Part shown: positions 7,156 through 17,356 of the stretch, one piece after another
How the letters are laid out: each line of letters opens with the position of its first letter
Numbering within the stretch: the stretch's first letter is position 1
NCBI GenBank assembly: GCA_030679035.1
Contig: JAUXTH010000036.1
Coordinates: 1 to 64,000 of the forward strand
Source: Methylobacter sp.
GTDB taxonomy: Bacteria; Pseudomonadota; Gammaproteobacteria; Methylococcales; Methylomonadaceae
Direction: 5' to 3'
Length of the DNA stretch: 64,000 bases
The notes under the pieces: model-generated
Seen by the model: the letters and a program-made list of their open reading frames with translations, nothing else
Databases searched by the model: none
What the model was told of the DNA's origin: nothing
Position numbers and translations under genes: made by a program

Positions 7156-8872
7156 GGCGCTTTTCTGTCAGTTGTGATTCTGCGGCACGCAGCTGGTCAG
7201 GGGAGATATTAAAATGGGTCGCCATCGATAATTGCTCTGGCAGCTGCAACAGTTTGTTGCGCAGGCTATCGACAAATAACACCTGTTTGACGGTATTGAA
7301 TTGGTTTTGTTTTAACTCGGTTTCCACTTTGTGCATATGGCTGCCGACCGCGCTTTCAGCCAATAACGATGTCAGGGTCAGCATTGCCGGGGCGATAACC
7401 AAGTCATGTAGGCCGATGCCGCCCATTTGCAGGGTCAAGGCAATTACGGCGGCATCGGCAGTGGCTCGGGTTGCCCGTAAGCTGTTTAACACCACCGGCT
7501 GTTCTTGCAGTTTGTAATACAGACGATGCGCGGCGCTGTCTACATCTTGCTGAAATGATAGATGATAATTCTTTGCCGCCAGCCCGAAATCCTGTAACAG
7601 GTCTGGGCGCTGGCTACGCAACACGCTGTTGACCTGTCGCCACCATTGCCCCTGCTGGCTTTGGTCAGCCTTGTCCATCAGTTTGTCTGCCAGCTGAATC
7701 AGCGTATGTTCGGCTATTTGATTCAGCAAGGCAATTTCGTAACTGCTGTCGGCAATGTGCAGTCTTTTGCGACCCAGTTTCATGATTTGCCTGACCGGCC
7801 AAGTCAGGATTTTTCGGGTTCCGGCCAGGATGCGGGCCAGTCCGGGGATTTCCATTAAATTCAGCAATTCGGTCATCGCCAGCTGAAAGGTTTCGTAATG
7901 ATGCGGATGATTCAGGTAGTCGCGCTGGTAGCTTTCCATCGCTTGCTTAAGCATCAGATCGACTAATTCAGCCCAATCGTTCAACGCCTGATGTTCGGCA
8001 AAAACCGGTGCTAGCCAAGTCTGCCAATGCCTTTTCAATAACTCCTGTTCAAAACGAGGGTGTTTGTCATGCTTTACGTGATTCGCCAGTTGCTTAAGCA
8101 GCTGTTGCCTGGACTCAGGCCACACAGGCAGCCCTCCCGGTTTCTGGTAGTACAGCGAAACGACCTCGGGAAACTCATCGGTTCTGGCTTGTCGCCATTT
8201 TTCCTGTAATGACTGGATAATGATCGATTCGGAACCCTCAACCAGTTTATTCAGGCAAATAATGGTCGGCTGATGCAGTTCTTCAACCGCGGCCATGATG
8301 TCCCAGACCGATTGGTCCGCGTATTTTTCCTTGCTGACCACCAGGATCACCATATCCGCCAGGGCAATCGACCTGATGACGCCTTCCCGGTAAGTGGCCG
8401 AGTCTATCGAATCGAAATCGGGCGTATCCCACAATACGCCATACGGCAGGAGTCCTGAATCGGTGGGATTTTGCGTTAACGAATAGCAATCGTGCCGGTC
8501 TTTGCTAAGTTGGGTTTGCTGCAACTGCTGGAAACGACCGAAATAACGTTGCAGGCCGGTGCAGTCCGCAACACTGATACCGTTGCAAAAGCCCTGGGGA
8601 TGGATGGTGTAGCCTGCCAGGGGGCTGACTCCGGCGGCGCTGCTGTTTAACAACACGTTGGACAGTGAGCTTTTTCCGGCCTGAGTCGGCCCCACCACGG
8701 CCATGTGTAACAACGGCTGCGACGCTTCAATCAGCTGGCCCTTGCGTATGAAGGCTTCCGCCAAAATCAGCTGATCGATTCGCTGTTGATAGCTGGTTTT
8801 GACATTCTCATTGCCCTGTTGAGCCAAAACCGCTTGATAACGTTGTTTTAATAATTGAATAAATTCCAGCAT
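7136..8872 (-). CDS. P-loop GTPase (upstream gene of a pair)
   Basis: A 578-residue protein with G1 GPTQAGKSS (61-69), G3 DTPDFDS (149-155) and G4 NKL (208-210). It has long helical stretches and, near residues 470-515, an alternating hydrophobic segment (AAVIALTLQMGGIGLHDLVI, PAMLTLTSLLAESAVG) that may insert in membrane. It is only distantly similar to its neighbour, but the G3 motif PDFDS is shared. The tandem arrangement, like that of paired bacterial dynamin-like proteins, suggests a hetero-oligomer. No substrate or pathway can be named from the sequence. Confidence 0.75.
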   Translation of the reverse strand: MLEFIQLLKQRYQAVLAQQGNENVKTSYQQRIDQLILAEAFIRKGQLIEASQPLLHMAVVGPTQAGKSSLSNVLLNSSAAGVSPLAGYTIHPQGFCNGISVADCTGLQRYFGRFQQLQQTQLSKDRHDCYSLTQNPTDSGLLPYGVLWDTPDFDSIDSATYREGVIRSIALADMVILVVSKEKYADQSVWDIMAAVEELHQPTIICLNKLVEGSESIIIQSLQEKWRQARTDEFPEVVSLYYQKPGGLPVWPESRQQLLKQLANHVKHDKHPRFEQELLKRHWQTWLAPVFAEHQALNDWAELVDLMLKQAMESYQRDYLNHPHHYETFQLAMTELLNLMEIPGLARILAGTRKILTWPVRQIMKLGRKRLHIADSSYEIALLNQIAEHTLIQLADKLMDKADQSQQGQWWRQVNSVLRSQRPDLLQDFGLAAKNYHLSFQQDVDSAAHRLYYKLQEQPVVLNSLRATRATADAAVIALTLQMGGIGLHDLVIAPAMLTLTSLLAESAVGSHMHKVETELKQNQFNTVKQVLFVDSLRNKLLQLPEQLSMATHFNISPDQLRAAESQLTEKRHGLRLL

Positions 8873-9000
8873 AAAAAGCTAGCTCAGGATTATAATGTCC
8901 GACTATTTTACTTTGTTTGACGATTCGGCGTTATATAATAACTATCGCAATCCATGTAAATATCATGACATGCGTCCTACTTAAACTTGAGGTTATCTTT

Positions 9001-9423
9001 ATGAAGAAATTACCTATTCTTCTGCTCATTCTCTGCTGCACATCGTTAATCGCATGTAGCAAGGGTTCTCAAATCAACGGCCATACGACCCGCACCGCCT
9101 ATAGGTCAATAAAGGCGCTAAAAAACCGTTTATCTCCCGATGTCCGTATCGAATTTGAAGTCTCTTTTTGGACGCTTCGCGACTCCATTAAAAATGACAA
9201 GGAATTTCTTAATACTATTGACGGTAAAAAACCTGAAGAGATCATTGCATTGGGCAAAGAAATTTATCAGCAACGGAAAAATTCCGGCTATGCAGGCTAT
9301 GAAAAATATGCAAACTGGGATGAAATGATCGCCAAATTTGGCAAGGAAAGAATCGATCAGGACAGCCATAAAATCAAAGAAGACGCTAAAGACGAAGCCA
9401 ACGGGGTTTTGTACAAGCTTTAA
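9001..9423 (+). CDS. Small lipoprotein of unknown function
   Basis: Start placed at 9001, where a lipoprotein signal begins (MKKLPILLLILCCTSLIAC, lipobox LIAC with Cys19), with GAGG about ten bases upstream. An earlier in-frame ATG at 8917 would bury the signal. The mature part (about 122 residues) is helical and charged, containing DGKKPEEIIALGKEIY. This pattern reminds me of DUF6694-type lipoproteins, but only loosely. The gene diverges from the GTPase pair and converges on the DUF2959 gene with two bases between stops. The product is probably attached to a membrane facing the periplasm. Confidence 0.6.
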   Translation: MKKLPILLLILCCTSLIACSKGSQINGHTTRTAYRSIKALKNRLSPDVRIEFEVSFWTLRDSIKNDKEFLNTIDGKKPEEIIALGKEIYQQRKNSGYAGYEKYANWDEMIAKFGKERIDQDSHKIKEDAKDEANGVLYKL

Positions 9424-9425
9424 CA

Positions 9426-10118
9426 TCATCGGCTGGGCAAGGCTTTTTGATCGGTTAGCGCCGCAACAAATTGACTTGCCTCAGCAATCGTCTGTTCCAT
9501 GGCTTGGATAAGCTGGGAAATATCAATACCGATTTCAATAAATTCATGCCTTAATGCCGCAATAGCCTGGGCATTAAGGTTGTGTTTCAAATATAAAACC
9601 TGATCTTTAAATGCCGCCAGCACCGGCTGGATTTTAGCTTCGGCTCTTTGCATGGATTTGATCAGCCGGACGTAATTTTGCCTGGATATCTTGAGCTGTT
9701 GCTTGCTGTGGGCGCGCAGGTTTCGGTTGGTGTATTCGTTAAGTTCGTTTTCCCATTCTACAAACAGCGCCTCGCTGACCTGTTCAATCGCCCTGATTCT
9801 ATCGCTGACCGCATCGGATTTGGCGCAGCAAAATTGATATTGTCTGTTGAGCAGATTGTATTTATGATCCAGCGCCGTTTCATTGACGCAGACCAGGGTT
9901 CTAAATCGCTCCAGCGCATGTTCAAACTCGTCCCTAGTTTCCTGCAAGCCCACGCAGGCCTGCTCGACATGAGAGACGACTATGTCGCGCTTATGCTCGC
10001 CAATGGATTCCCTGGCACTGTAATAAACGGTGCGGATTTTTTTGGAGAGAAAGCCCCTGATTAAATTTAACAATATTTTTACCAAATCGATGGATGGCGG
10101 CTGATTATGATCGGCCAT
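9426..10118 (-). CDS. DUF2959 family protein
   Basis: A 230-residue, nearly all-helical protein without a signal peptide. Diagnostic stretches are YYSARESIGEHKRDIVVSHV, EALFVEWENELNEYTN, QMRAEAKIQPVLAAFKDQV (here QRAEAKIQPVLAAFKDQV) and LYLKHNLNAQAIAALRHE, all characteristic of DUF2959. The predicted shape is a long antiparallel coiled coil. The function of the family is not established. It lies 59 bases downstream of cysS on the same strand and could be read from the cysS transcript. Confidence 0.75.
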   Translation of the reverse strand: MADHNQPPSIDLVKILLNLIRGFLSKKIRTVYYSARESIGEHKRDIVVSHVEQACVGLQETRDEFEHALERFRTLVCVNETALDHKYNLLNRQYQFCCAKSDAVSDRIRAIEQVSEALFVEWENELNEYTNRNLRAHSKQQLKISRQNYVRLIKSMQRAEAKIQPVLAAFKDQVLYLKHNLNAQAIAALRHEFIEIGIDISQLIQAMEQTIAEASQFVAALTDQKALPSR

Positions 10119-10177
10119 TAGAACCTTTATTTGTTTTTATGTAGAGCCAAGGCCGTGCGCAGCAAGCCCTACGGCCA

Positions 10178-11635
10178 TTATTCACGTCGCCAGCTGGTGG
10201 TACCGTCGGGGGAATCTTCCAAAATTACGCCCTGGTCTTTCAAGTCATTACGGATTTTATCGGCCAAGGCCCAGTCTTTTGCTTTTTTTGCAGCAATGCG
10301 GTCTTGGATTTGTTGGTCAACTATTTCTTCGGAGACACCGCTCCCTTCTATTAACTCTGGAGCATCAACATGGGTTGCAGTCAAAAGATTATGCACATTA
10401 AGCGTAACATTACCTTTCAGCCAACCATCAGGGCCATTTTGTAATATTCCCAGCAAACTGCCTAAATATTTCAAAGTAGCAGCCAATGCGATTTTATTTT
10501 CAGGCTTATGTTTTTTAGCTTTATTCAACTCATTAGCCAAACCAAATAAAACTGCCAATGCTTCCGGCGTATTAAAGTCATCATCCATCGCTTGCTCAAA
10601 ACGAACTTTATAATCATCTAGCACAATAAAGTTTTCAGGTATTTTGTCATCCGGCAAAGCATCACGCAAAGCAATGTAAAACCGATCCAAACCGGCTTTT
10701 GCATCATTAAGTGATTCATCCGAATAATTCAAAGGGCTGCGGTAATGGCTGGTCAGGATAAAGAAACGTATTATTTCGGGCCGGTACTTTTTCAGCACCT
10801 CGCGCACGGTAAAGAAATTACCCAGCGACTTGGACATTTTCTCATCGTCAACGCGGACAAAGCCGTTGTGCATCCACAGGTTCACAAACTTCTCGCCGGT
10901 CGCGCCTTCCGACTGGGCTATCTCATTTTCATGATGCGGAAACTGCAAATCCATGCCGCCGCCGTGTATGTCGAAATGATTGCCCAGGCAACAGGTAGCC
11001 ATCGCCGAACACTCGATATGCCAGCCGGGACGGCCCAAGCCCCACGGCGAATCCCACGCTGGTTCATTGGCTTTCGCCATTTTCCACAACACAAAATCCA
11101 TAGGATTACGTTTTGCCAGATCCACATCGACCCGCTCACCGGCCTGTAAATCATCCAGGTTCTTGCCCGATAACCGCCCGTAATCCTTAAACTTGTTCAC
11201 CGCATAAAACACATCGCCATTGGCGCCGACATACGCCAAGTCCTTGTCCACCAGGGTTTTAATCATTGCAATAATGTCGTCGATGGACCGGGTCGCCCTC
11301 GGCTCAAGGTCGGGCGGCAAAACAGCCAGCGCCCGCTCATCCTCGTGCATCGCGTCGATAAACCGCTCGGTCAGCTTGCCGTAGTCCTCGCCGTTTTCGA
11401 TCGCGCGCTGAATGATCTTGTCGTCAATATCGGTAATGTTGCGCACGTAGGTCAGCTCATAACCCTGATAGCGAAAATAACGCGCAACCGTATCGAACAC
11501 CACCATGACCCGAGCATGACCGATATGACAATAATCATAAACCGTCATGCCACAGACATACATGCCGACTTTACCCGCTACGCGCGGCTGAAACGGTTCT
11601 TTTTTTCGGGTCAGGGTGTTATATATTTTCAACAT
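10178..11635 (-). CDS. cysS: Cysteinyl-tRNA synthetase
   Basis: A class I synthetase that charges tRNA-Cys with cysteine in the cytoplasm. The start at 11635 gives the usual N-terminus [15 protein letters not shown] and 485 residues, a normal length; an ATG five codons earlier is less likely. Visible signatures are [15 protein letters not shown] (catalytic HIGH and zinc Cys), the zinc-site region CSAMA...[17 protein letters not shown], and the KMSKSLGN loop, followed by the C-terminal anticodon-binding helices. It is an essential gene and looks intact. Confidence 0.95.
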   Translation of the reverse strand: MLKIYNTLTRKKEPFQPRVAGKVGMYVCGMTVYDYCHIGHARVMVVFDTVARYFRYQGYELTYVRNITDIDDKIIQRAIENGEDYGKLTERFIDAMHEDERALAVLPPDLEPRATRSIDDIIAMIKTLVDKDLAYVGANGDVFYAVNKFKDYGRLSGKNLDDLQAGERVDVDLAKRNPMDFVLWKMAKANEPAWDSPWGLGRPGWHIECSAMATCCLGNHFDIHGGGMDLQFPHHENEIAQSEGATGEKFVNLWMHNGFVRVDDEKMSKSLGNFFTVREVLKKYRPEIIRFFILTSHYRSPLNYSDESLNDAKAGLDRFYIALRDALPDDKIPENFIVLDDYKVRFEQAMDDDFNTPEALAVLFGLANELNKAKKHKPENKIALAATLKYLGSLLGILQNGPDGWLKGNVTLNVHNLLTATHVDAPELIEGSGVSEEIVDQQIQDRIAAKKAKDWALADKIRNDLKDQGVILEDSPDGTTSWRRE

Positions 11636-11837
11636 GTGAGCTATGTGCAAAACCCATTAAAAACGGGCGGAATTAAAAGCCTGAACGGCTAAAAAGGAAA
11701 AATAACCTGCCATAAAAATCATTAGCGAATGGGCAGATTAGCTGCAAACATTATTGCAGACTTGGCTTAATATACAAAACCCAATTCAACGCAGTGGATA
11801 GTTGCGGCGCAGAGGGTAGGGTGCCCAAAAATAGAAG

Positions 11838-12971
11838 TTAAAACTCCTGATCCAGAAACTTCCCGGTCTTTGCCAATGCCGGAAGCAGATGCTGATCCGC
11901 ATAGGCCGAACCGGTTTTTTCCAGCGTTTTTTGATTGATTTTTCTCGCCGCGTCCGGGGCATGGCCATGGCCTGCCAATATCTCATCCAGCATCGGTTGA
12001 TAGCCGGGCAGCCAAGCCTCAAGCTCGTCAAAGGAATTCCGTAGCGACTTAAGGATCTGCATGCCGGAGTAATCCAAATCGCCCCAGAACCAAACCGGCA
12101 AAGTTTCGCTACCGGTAACCAGCCAATTCAAAAAGCGTTGAGTAGCCGCGCCCGCCAAACTGCCGTGTCCGGCGAAATACACCGACGCGCCTGTGGACGA
12201 ACGCAAACGTTTGGCAGTCCCCCTAAAACCCGAAGAAAATACCAGAGCCAGCCCGGAAAAACGCCCCGTTTTATCCCGCGTCGCGAGATCGAAGCTGACC
12301 AGATTTTCAATAAACAGTGCACCATCGAAATTATTCTCCGGTAGAAACACTTGTAGCTGAATCGGCGCTTCGGGAAATGGGCATTCGTCGGCATTCATGA
12401 TTGCCGTAACCAATGTCTGGCGCTTATCCAACACCTTCGATTGCCCCCAGAACAGCCGGGCGGAAACTTCGCGCAGCAACAGCGGTTCGTCGACAAGTGC
12501 AGACAGAAGATTCAGGCGCTCGACTATCTCCTCGGCAGTCTTGCCGGGAATTTCCAGTTTTTGCTTGGCGACGCAGTCTTTCACGGCATCGTCGGCCTTG
12601 AGCCTGTCGAACACCGCTTCGCGCCACTGTTGCTGGGCTGATTTTACCGGCTCCAGGCGGGCGGTAGTTTTGCGAATTGCAGCTTCGTCGGTAATTTGCA
12701 GGCGCGGATTCAACTCGTAACCCGCCTTTCCTTGCTGGGGCCGGTCGGTCTTGATGCTAAACCAGCGCCAAGCCTGCATCTGTTCAAGCTGCGACCAATA
12801 GTATTCCTTATCCGCTTCAAATTCCGCATCGAACAGCGCCGGAAAGTTGCGGCGATCCAGTTTTAGCGGCTGCATCGCCCTGCCCGTCGTCTGCATCTTG
12901 TCGAGTTTATCGACCAGCAAATTCAGCAATTTCGTTATCTCAGGCTGTTTCAGCCACTGCGGCTCTGTCAT
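11838..12971 (-). CDS. jetD: Wadjet nuclease subunit JetD
   Basis: A 377-residue protein with an N-terminal DUF3322-like arm (to about 190) and a C-terminal DUF2220 Toprim-type nuclease domain. Likely metal ligands are Glu222 (LFIENLVSFD) and Asp298/Asp300 (FWGDLDYSGM). In characterised Wadjet systems JetD cuts closed circular plasmid DNA after the JetABC motor has extruded it. Here it is the last gene of jetABCD on the minus strand. It is separated from jetC by 96 bases that contain a palindromic repeat, whereas the other genes overlap. The product appears complete. Confidence 0.85.
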   Translation of the reverse strand: MTEPQWLKQPEITKLLNLLVDKLDKMQTTGRAMQPLKLDRRNFPALFDAEFEADKEYYWSQLEQMQAWRWFSIKTDRPQQGKAGYELNPRLQITDEAAIRKTTARLEPVKSAQQQWREAVFDRLKADDAVKDCVAKQKLEIPGKTAEEIVERLNLLSALVDEPLLLREVSARLFWGQSKVLDKRQTLVTAIMNADECPFPEAPIQLQVFLPENNFDGALFIENLVSFDLATRDKTGRFSGLALVFSSGFRGTAKRLRSSTGASVYFAGHGSLAGAATQRFLNWLVTGSETLPVWFWGDLDYSGMQILKSLRNSFDELEAWLPGYQPMLDEILAGHGHAPDAARKINQKTLEKTGSAYADQHLLPALAKTGKFLDQEF

Positions 12972-12988
12972 CCTAAAACCAACTATTA

Positions 12989-13049
12989 GTCCACGAAAAA
13001 CACAAAAAGCACGAAAATTTATTTCGTGTCTTTCGTGATTTTCGTGGAC
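12989..13049. repeat. CACGAAA palindromic repeat between jetC and jetD
   Basis: GTCCACGAAAA-CAC...GCACGAAAA on the left is imperfectly inverted as TTTCGTGTCTTTCGTG...TTTTCGTGGAC on the right (about 29 bases per arm). The same unit recurs at 52750-52835 and as a worn copy around 24412-24487. Confidence 0.75.
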
Positions 13050-13067
13050 AAATTGATTGTTCTAAGG

Positions 13068-16000
13068 TCATCCGTTCGCTTGCTCCTCGGCTTCAAACTC
13101 AAGCCGGGTTTGCTCGCGAATCTGCTGGCGGCGAAGCTCCCACAATTCTCGCAACTTGTCGGGATTCAAATCGCGTTCATCGGCTTCGGAAATGAAATCG
13201 ACCTCGCCGTTGCCCTCGGCTTCGGTCCGGGTAAAACTCCATTCCTTGGTGAATTCGGTCTTGATCGCTCCGGCGTGCTTGGTCGGCATCGCACAAATCA
13301 ACTGCATGCCGAGGCTGTCGCGGATGAAGCGGATCACGTCGTGGGCGCGGCGCTCGTCCATTTTGGCGAACGATTCGTCGTTGACCAGCAATTTCAGGTT
13401 CATGCCTTTGTCGAAATGTTTCAGGCGATTGGTCACCACGGCGGCGCGGACGATATAGGCCGGTGTTTCCAGTTGTCCGCCGGAACCGGTGCCCCACTCC
13501 GACAACGCAACACGGGAACCGCTGTCGGAATCCTTCCAGATTTCGTAACGGCGGTAATTGCGGTAATCGGCCACACGCTGCAATTCCTTCAACGCGCGAT
13601 CCTGATCATCCGAAAGCAGGAAGCCGACCAGCCGGTCGCGAATCTTGCACTGTTCGGGGCTCAGCTCGTTGGTATCGAACAGGTCGCCGGACTCCTGCGA
13701 TTCCGACATATCGTAGGCTGCGCAAAAGAAATCGTAATATTCCTTAAACTCCGGCACCCACACCGACCAGTCCAGTTGGAACCGGTCTGTGCCGAATTTA
13801 AGCCGGTTCAGTTCGGTGTTTAAAATCTTCAGGGTCTTCACGCCCTGATCGACGGCGTTACGGATCTCGTAACAAAACTGCTTGGTGAACACATCCTTGA
13901 ACGACGATTCGGCGGTGCGCAGTTTATCCAGGTTTTTGACGAAGCCGATCTCACGCTGTTCCCGCAGTTGCTGATTAAGCCGCCCGAACAGCTGAACCAA
14001 CTGCCGGTACTGGCTGGCAAAGTCGGCGTCGCGCAATTCGCTGTCGTATTGCAAATGCAGCTGCTCATGACTGCGGGCATGCTGGTTGTAGTCGGCGATG
14101 TTTTCATGGATCAAACCGAAGGCTGCCGTAGCTTCAATCAGTTTTTTGCCGTGCTTGTCCTGCAACTGGCTGTTGGATAACGCGGTTGAATCGGCGATAG
14201 CATCAACCGCTTGCCGCAACGCGGTCAACGACAGGCTTTCATTGACCGAAGCTATCCATTTCAACGGTTGCAGGTCAGTGTCTATCTGGTGCTGCCTGTC
14301 GGCCAAGCCTTGTTCCAGCACGTCCGATTTTCTTTGCTGCTGCTCTTTGTCGCCCTGAAATTTGCCCACCTGGCGGTTGGCAAGGTTCACCTGCTTTTCC
14401 AGATCGGCAATCAGTTGATCCAGCGTGTTTTTCTCGGCCTCCAGCTGGTCGACTTCGGTCAAATCCAGGCGCGCCAGATCGGCATGCGCGGCCTGGCTGT
14501 CGTGAACCGTCTTCTCCAGCTTCGCGACATCGGCAAAATTAGGCGTTTGCAAATCGCGAAGCGAGCCGAGCAAACCGTTCAACTGCATACCCTCGGCTTT
14601 TAATGCCTGCAATTCCTGCTCGGCCTTGCCGTGCGCCTCCACAGCATTTTGCCGCGCTTGGCGCTGGGCTTCCTTGCCGAATACCAGCACATCGACTTCG
14701 CAGGTAAACAGGGTCCGCGAACCGGCCGCCTTGCCGTCTTTCATTAGTCCGCGCGGCGTATGGCGCAATTGTTCGACGTTATCGACCTTGACGACACTGC
14801 CGTATTGTTCGACCAAATAGGCATAAGCCAGCGGATGGTCGGTATGCAATTCGTGGATGATGGAATCTTTCGGTACAAGTTCCGGTTTGGCCTTGCGTTT
14901 ACACATCGCACCCTGAACCACCTTGGCACGCAAGTGGTGTTTTTTAACGAACTCAATGGCTTCCGCTTCCCAGTTTTCATCGACGACAAAGTTGAAACGC
15001 GCACCGCCGATATAACCTTCGATAGCCGTTTGCCAGGACAGGTCCTTGGGTTCGATCAGGTCGCACAAGACCTGGGCGCGGGCCGCGGGCAATTCGCTGC
15101 GGAAGGCTTTCAGCGCCAGCGCGATTTCACGGGGATAGTCCGCGCCGCCTTCGGCCAGATTGGCCTTGCGCTCGGCCAGCTTTTTTTCCTGGGTCTGGGC
15201 TTCGTCCAGTCGTTTTTGCAGTTGCCAGATCTGGCTTTGCACTGCGGCGACAAAACTGTTTTCGGTACCGGCCAGGGCTTGGTAAAGCCGTTCAAATCCG
15301 TCGTTCAAGCCTTCCAAGGCTCGCACCGTGACCAATACATCATGCGGGTCCTGCTTTGCCAGCAGCTGCTGCTCAAGCTGTTTGCACGGCGTTTGCCCGA
15401 CAGCAGTCATCACCTCGGCCAGCAACTCTGCCGCTGCCGACAACTCGCGTTTTGACGCTGGAAACTCCATGCCGATAATATTCTGCGCGGCGGCCTGCAA
15501 ATGCCCGGCCTGTTGCAAAACTTGTTGCAGGCCGGCAATCGCCGCTTTCGCCTCCAGCTGAACCGCGTCCAGGCGTTCGGTAATGCGCCGTTTCTGGTCG
15601 GCCGCCGCAATGCCGCTCAAACGGGCGGCCAGCTGAATCTGGCTGTCGACATGGCCTTTCTTGTCGCGGTTCAACGCGTCTATCCGGGCGTTTGCAGCCT
15701 GGATATTTTTGTCCAGTTCGGCTATTGCCGCCTTGGCTTGCTGTATCTGCATCCGGTCGCCCTGCAACAGCCGCTGCGAATGCGCCAGCTGGTACTGGAC
15801 GGCGGTTTCATATGCCGCATTGGCTTTTGTCAGCGCTTTTTCAATACCTTCAAGTCGGACCACATTGGCCTGCAACCGGTCGCCTTCGATGCGCAATTGA
15901 TGCACCTGCCGCATCAATCCGCTGATCTGGGTAATGCGTTGCGGCAATTGCTGGATGTCGTATTCCAGAATCTGGGTTTTGACCAGATCGTCGACGCTGC

Positions 16001-16676
16001 CGATCGGTTTATGGGCGATGGACCCGCTCCAGGCTTTGGCGGCCAGTTCCGCTTCCGAAAACGACACGTTGCGCTGGCCGCGGAACCGGCCGTACAGCTG
16101 GCACAGGTATTCGCGCTTGGCGTCGCGCAGATTCAGCACCTGCGGGTAGCGGGCTTTCAAGTGGTTTTCTATTTTTTCGACCTCGACCACGCACATATTG
16201 TCGTTGCCGTCGTAATTAACCAGATCGCCCAAACCGAGCGCCGCATCGTCGATCAGCAATAAGGCCAATCGTTCCTGCACCGCCTGGCGGCGATCGCCGG
16301 AACCGTCGACGCGCACCGCCGCACCGATCAGCGCGGTAAACGGCTTGCCGTCTTCTCCCTCGTCCGGCTTGAACACCGCCGCGACATAACCGTGCGCGCC
16401 GTCGGGACGGGCGAACAGGTTGTCCTCGGCGCCGACGATGTAGGACCACAAGGTGCGCTTGCTTTTGCTGCCGCGCGAGGTTTGCGTGGTTTCGTCCTGG
16501 CCGGGGTTGTAACTGTAGATATTCTGGTGCGCGGCGGTCATCACCGTTTGCAGCGCATCAAGCAGCGTCGATTTGCCGGAACCGGTGGGCCCGGTCAGCA
16601 GGGTCATGTTGCCCATCTCGTATTCGTCGCTGCGTAGCGCACCCCAGTTAACCAGAATCAGTTTATCGAGCTTCAT
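13068..16676 (-). CDS. jetC: Wadjet SMC-like ATPase JetC
   Basis: A 1202-residue MukB/SbcC-like ATPase: Walker A TGPTGSGKSTLLDAL (about 29-43), two long coiled-coil arms (about 270-470 and 690-950) around a hinge-like globular part (about 520-660), signature-like GSGGQLETP and Walker B KLLVNDESFAKMDE near the C-terminus. In Wadjet, JetC with JetA and JetB forms a loop-extruding condensin that senses small circular DNA. The start codon overlaps the jetB stop (TATGA). Composition is GC-rich and similar to jetA/B. Both ATPase halves are present, so it looks functional. Confidence 0.9.
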   Translation of the reverse strand: MKLDKLILVNWGALRSDEYEMGNMTLLTGPTGSGKSTLLDALQTVMTAAHQNIYSYNPGQDETTQTSRGSKSKRTLWSYIVGAEDNLFARPDGAHGYVAAVFKPDEGEDGKPFTALIGAAVRVDGSGDRRQAVQERLALLLIDDAALGLGDLVNYDGNDNMCVVEVEKIENHLKARYPQVLNLRDAKREYLCQLYGRFRGQRNVSFSEAELAAKAWSGSIAHKPIGSVDDLVKTQILEYDIQQLPQRITQISGLMRQVHQLRIEGDRLQANVVRLEGIEKALTKANAAYETAVQYQLAHSQRLLQGDRMQIQQAKAAIAELDKNIQAANARIDALNRDKKGHVDSQIQLAARLSGIAAADQKRRITERLDAVQLEAKAAIAGLQQVLQQAGHLQAAAQNIIGMEFPASKRELSAAAELLAEVMTAVGQTPCKQLEQQLLAKQDPHDVLVTVRALEGLNDGFERLYQALAGTENSFVAAVQSQIWQLQKRLDEAQTQEKKLAERKANLAEGGADYPREIALALKAFRSELPAARAQVLCDLIEPKDLSWQTAIEGYIGGARFNFVVDENWEAEAIEFVKKHHLRAKVVQGAMCKRKAKPELVPKDSIIHELHTDHPLAYAYLVEQYGSVVKVDNVEQLRHTPRGLMKDGKAAGSRTLFTCEVDVLVFGKEAQRQARQNAVEAHGKAEQELQALKAEGMQLNGLLGSLRDLQTPNFADVAKLEKTVHDSQAAHADLARLDLTEVDQLEAEKNTLDQLIADLEKQVNLANRQVGKFQGDKEQQQRKSDVLEQGLADRQHQIDTDLQPLKWIASVNESLSLTALRQAVDAIADSTALSNSQLQDKHGKKLIEATAAFGLIHENIADYNQHARSHEQLHLQYDSELRDADFASQYRQLVQLFGRLNQQLREQREIGFVKNLDKLRTAESSFKDVFTKQFCYEIRNAVDQGVKTLKILNTELNRLKFGTDRFQLDWSVWVPEFKEYYDFFCAAYDMSESQESGDLFDTNELSPEQCKIRDRLVGFLLSDDQDRALKELQRVADYRNYRRYEIWKDSDSGSRVALSEWGTGSGGQLETPAYIVRAAVVTNRLKHFDKGMNLKLLVNDESFAKMDERRAHDVIRFIRDSLGMQLICAMPTKHAGAIKTEFTKEWSFTRTEAEGNGEVDFISEADERDLNPDKLRELWELRRQQIREQTRLEFEAEEQANG

Positions 16677-17356
16677 AGGGTTTGCTCCCCGCTTTCCGGC
16701 TCAACGGCCGCTTCGGCAAAGCCTTCGGCCTCCAACGCCGCGGCCAGCACATCTTCGCCGATAATGCCGAGGATGGTCGGGCGTATCGCAATCAGCGCGT
16801 CTTCATCGTGCATCGCGAACAATGCGCCGTATTGGATAAGGCGATGGCGTTTCAAGTCCTTCAGCAGCCGGTCGCGGTCGCCGAGGTTATCCGGCAACGG
16901 CCGCTTGATCTGGATTTGCAGCGTGGTCGCCAGCTCCTCAAAACGGATCAATACATCACCGTTGTCGCTCAAGCGGCCGCCGCCTTCTGCTAGGCCTTGC
17001 TGGTACAAAAACCGCAAAGCCAATGCTGAGGCGACGAAATCGGCGGACAGCCGGGCGCGCAATGATGGCGCAGGATCGTTATCGTCTTCGGCTAACCCCG
17101 GAATCTGTGCGCCGGGCGCGTAAAGCCTGAAAAACTCGTTTTGCAGGTCGTGGATCAGCCGAAAGCCCGACAGCGCAAAATATTCGGCCAGCAGGTTTTC
17201 GATGCGGCAGGCATCGTCGTAGCAACGCTGTTCTACGCCGTCTTCATCGCGGACGATAATGCCCCAGGCGAACAGCCGCGCGGCGATTTCCTGGAAGCGT
17301 TGCAGTTTTAGGTTTTCCGGCTCCAGCCGGTCAAGCAGGGTTTGGGTCAGAGTCAT
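16673..17356 (-). CDS. jetB: Wadjet subunit JetB (MukE/MksE-like)
   Basis: A 227-residue protein (start at ATG 17356; a TTG four codons upstream is possible). It is predicted to be two winged-helix domains, as in MukE/MksE and DUF4194 proteins. In the Wadjet complex JetB bridges the kleisin JetA and the ATPase heads of JetC. The coding sequence begins inside the jetA 3' end (about 26-base overlap) and its stop overlaps the jetC start, so the three are one translational unit. The identity rests partly on position between jetA and jetC. Confidence 0.8.
   Translation of the reverse strand: MTLTQTLLDRLEPENLKLQRFQEIAARLFAWGIIVRDEDGVEQRCYDDACRIENLLAEYFALSGFRLIHDLQNEFFRLYAPGAQIPGLAEDDNDPAPSLRARLSADFVASALALRFLYQQGLAEGGGRLSDNGDVLIRFEELATTLQIQIKRPLPDNLGDRDRLLKDLKRHRLIQYGALFAMHDEDALIAIRPTILGIIGEDVLAAALEAEGFAEAAVEPESGEQTL

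Noticed and set aside
13026-13823. Plus-strand frame of 265 residues opposite jetC
   Set aside because: Antisense shadow of the conserved JetC C-terminal ATPase region.
15501-16262. Long plus-strand frame (253 residues) opposite jetC
   Set aside because: Shadow of the GC-rich jetC sequence; its composition (runs of FQ, LQ, GF) is typical of antisense reading and no family motif is visible.
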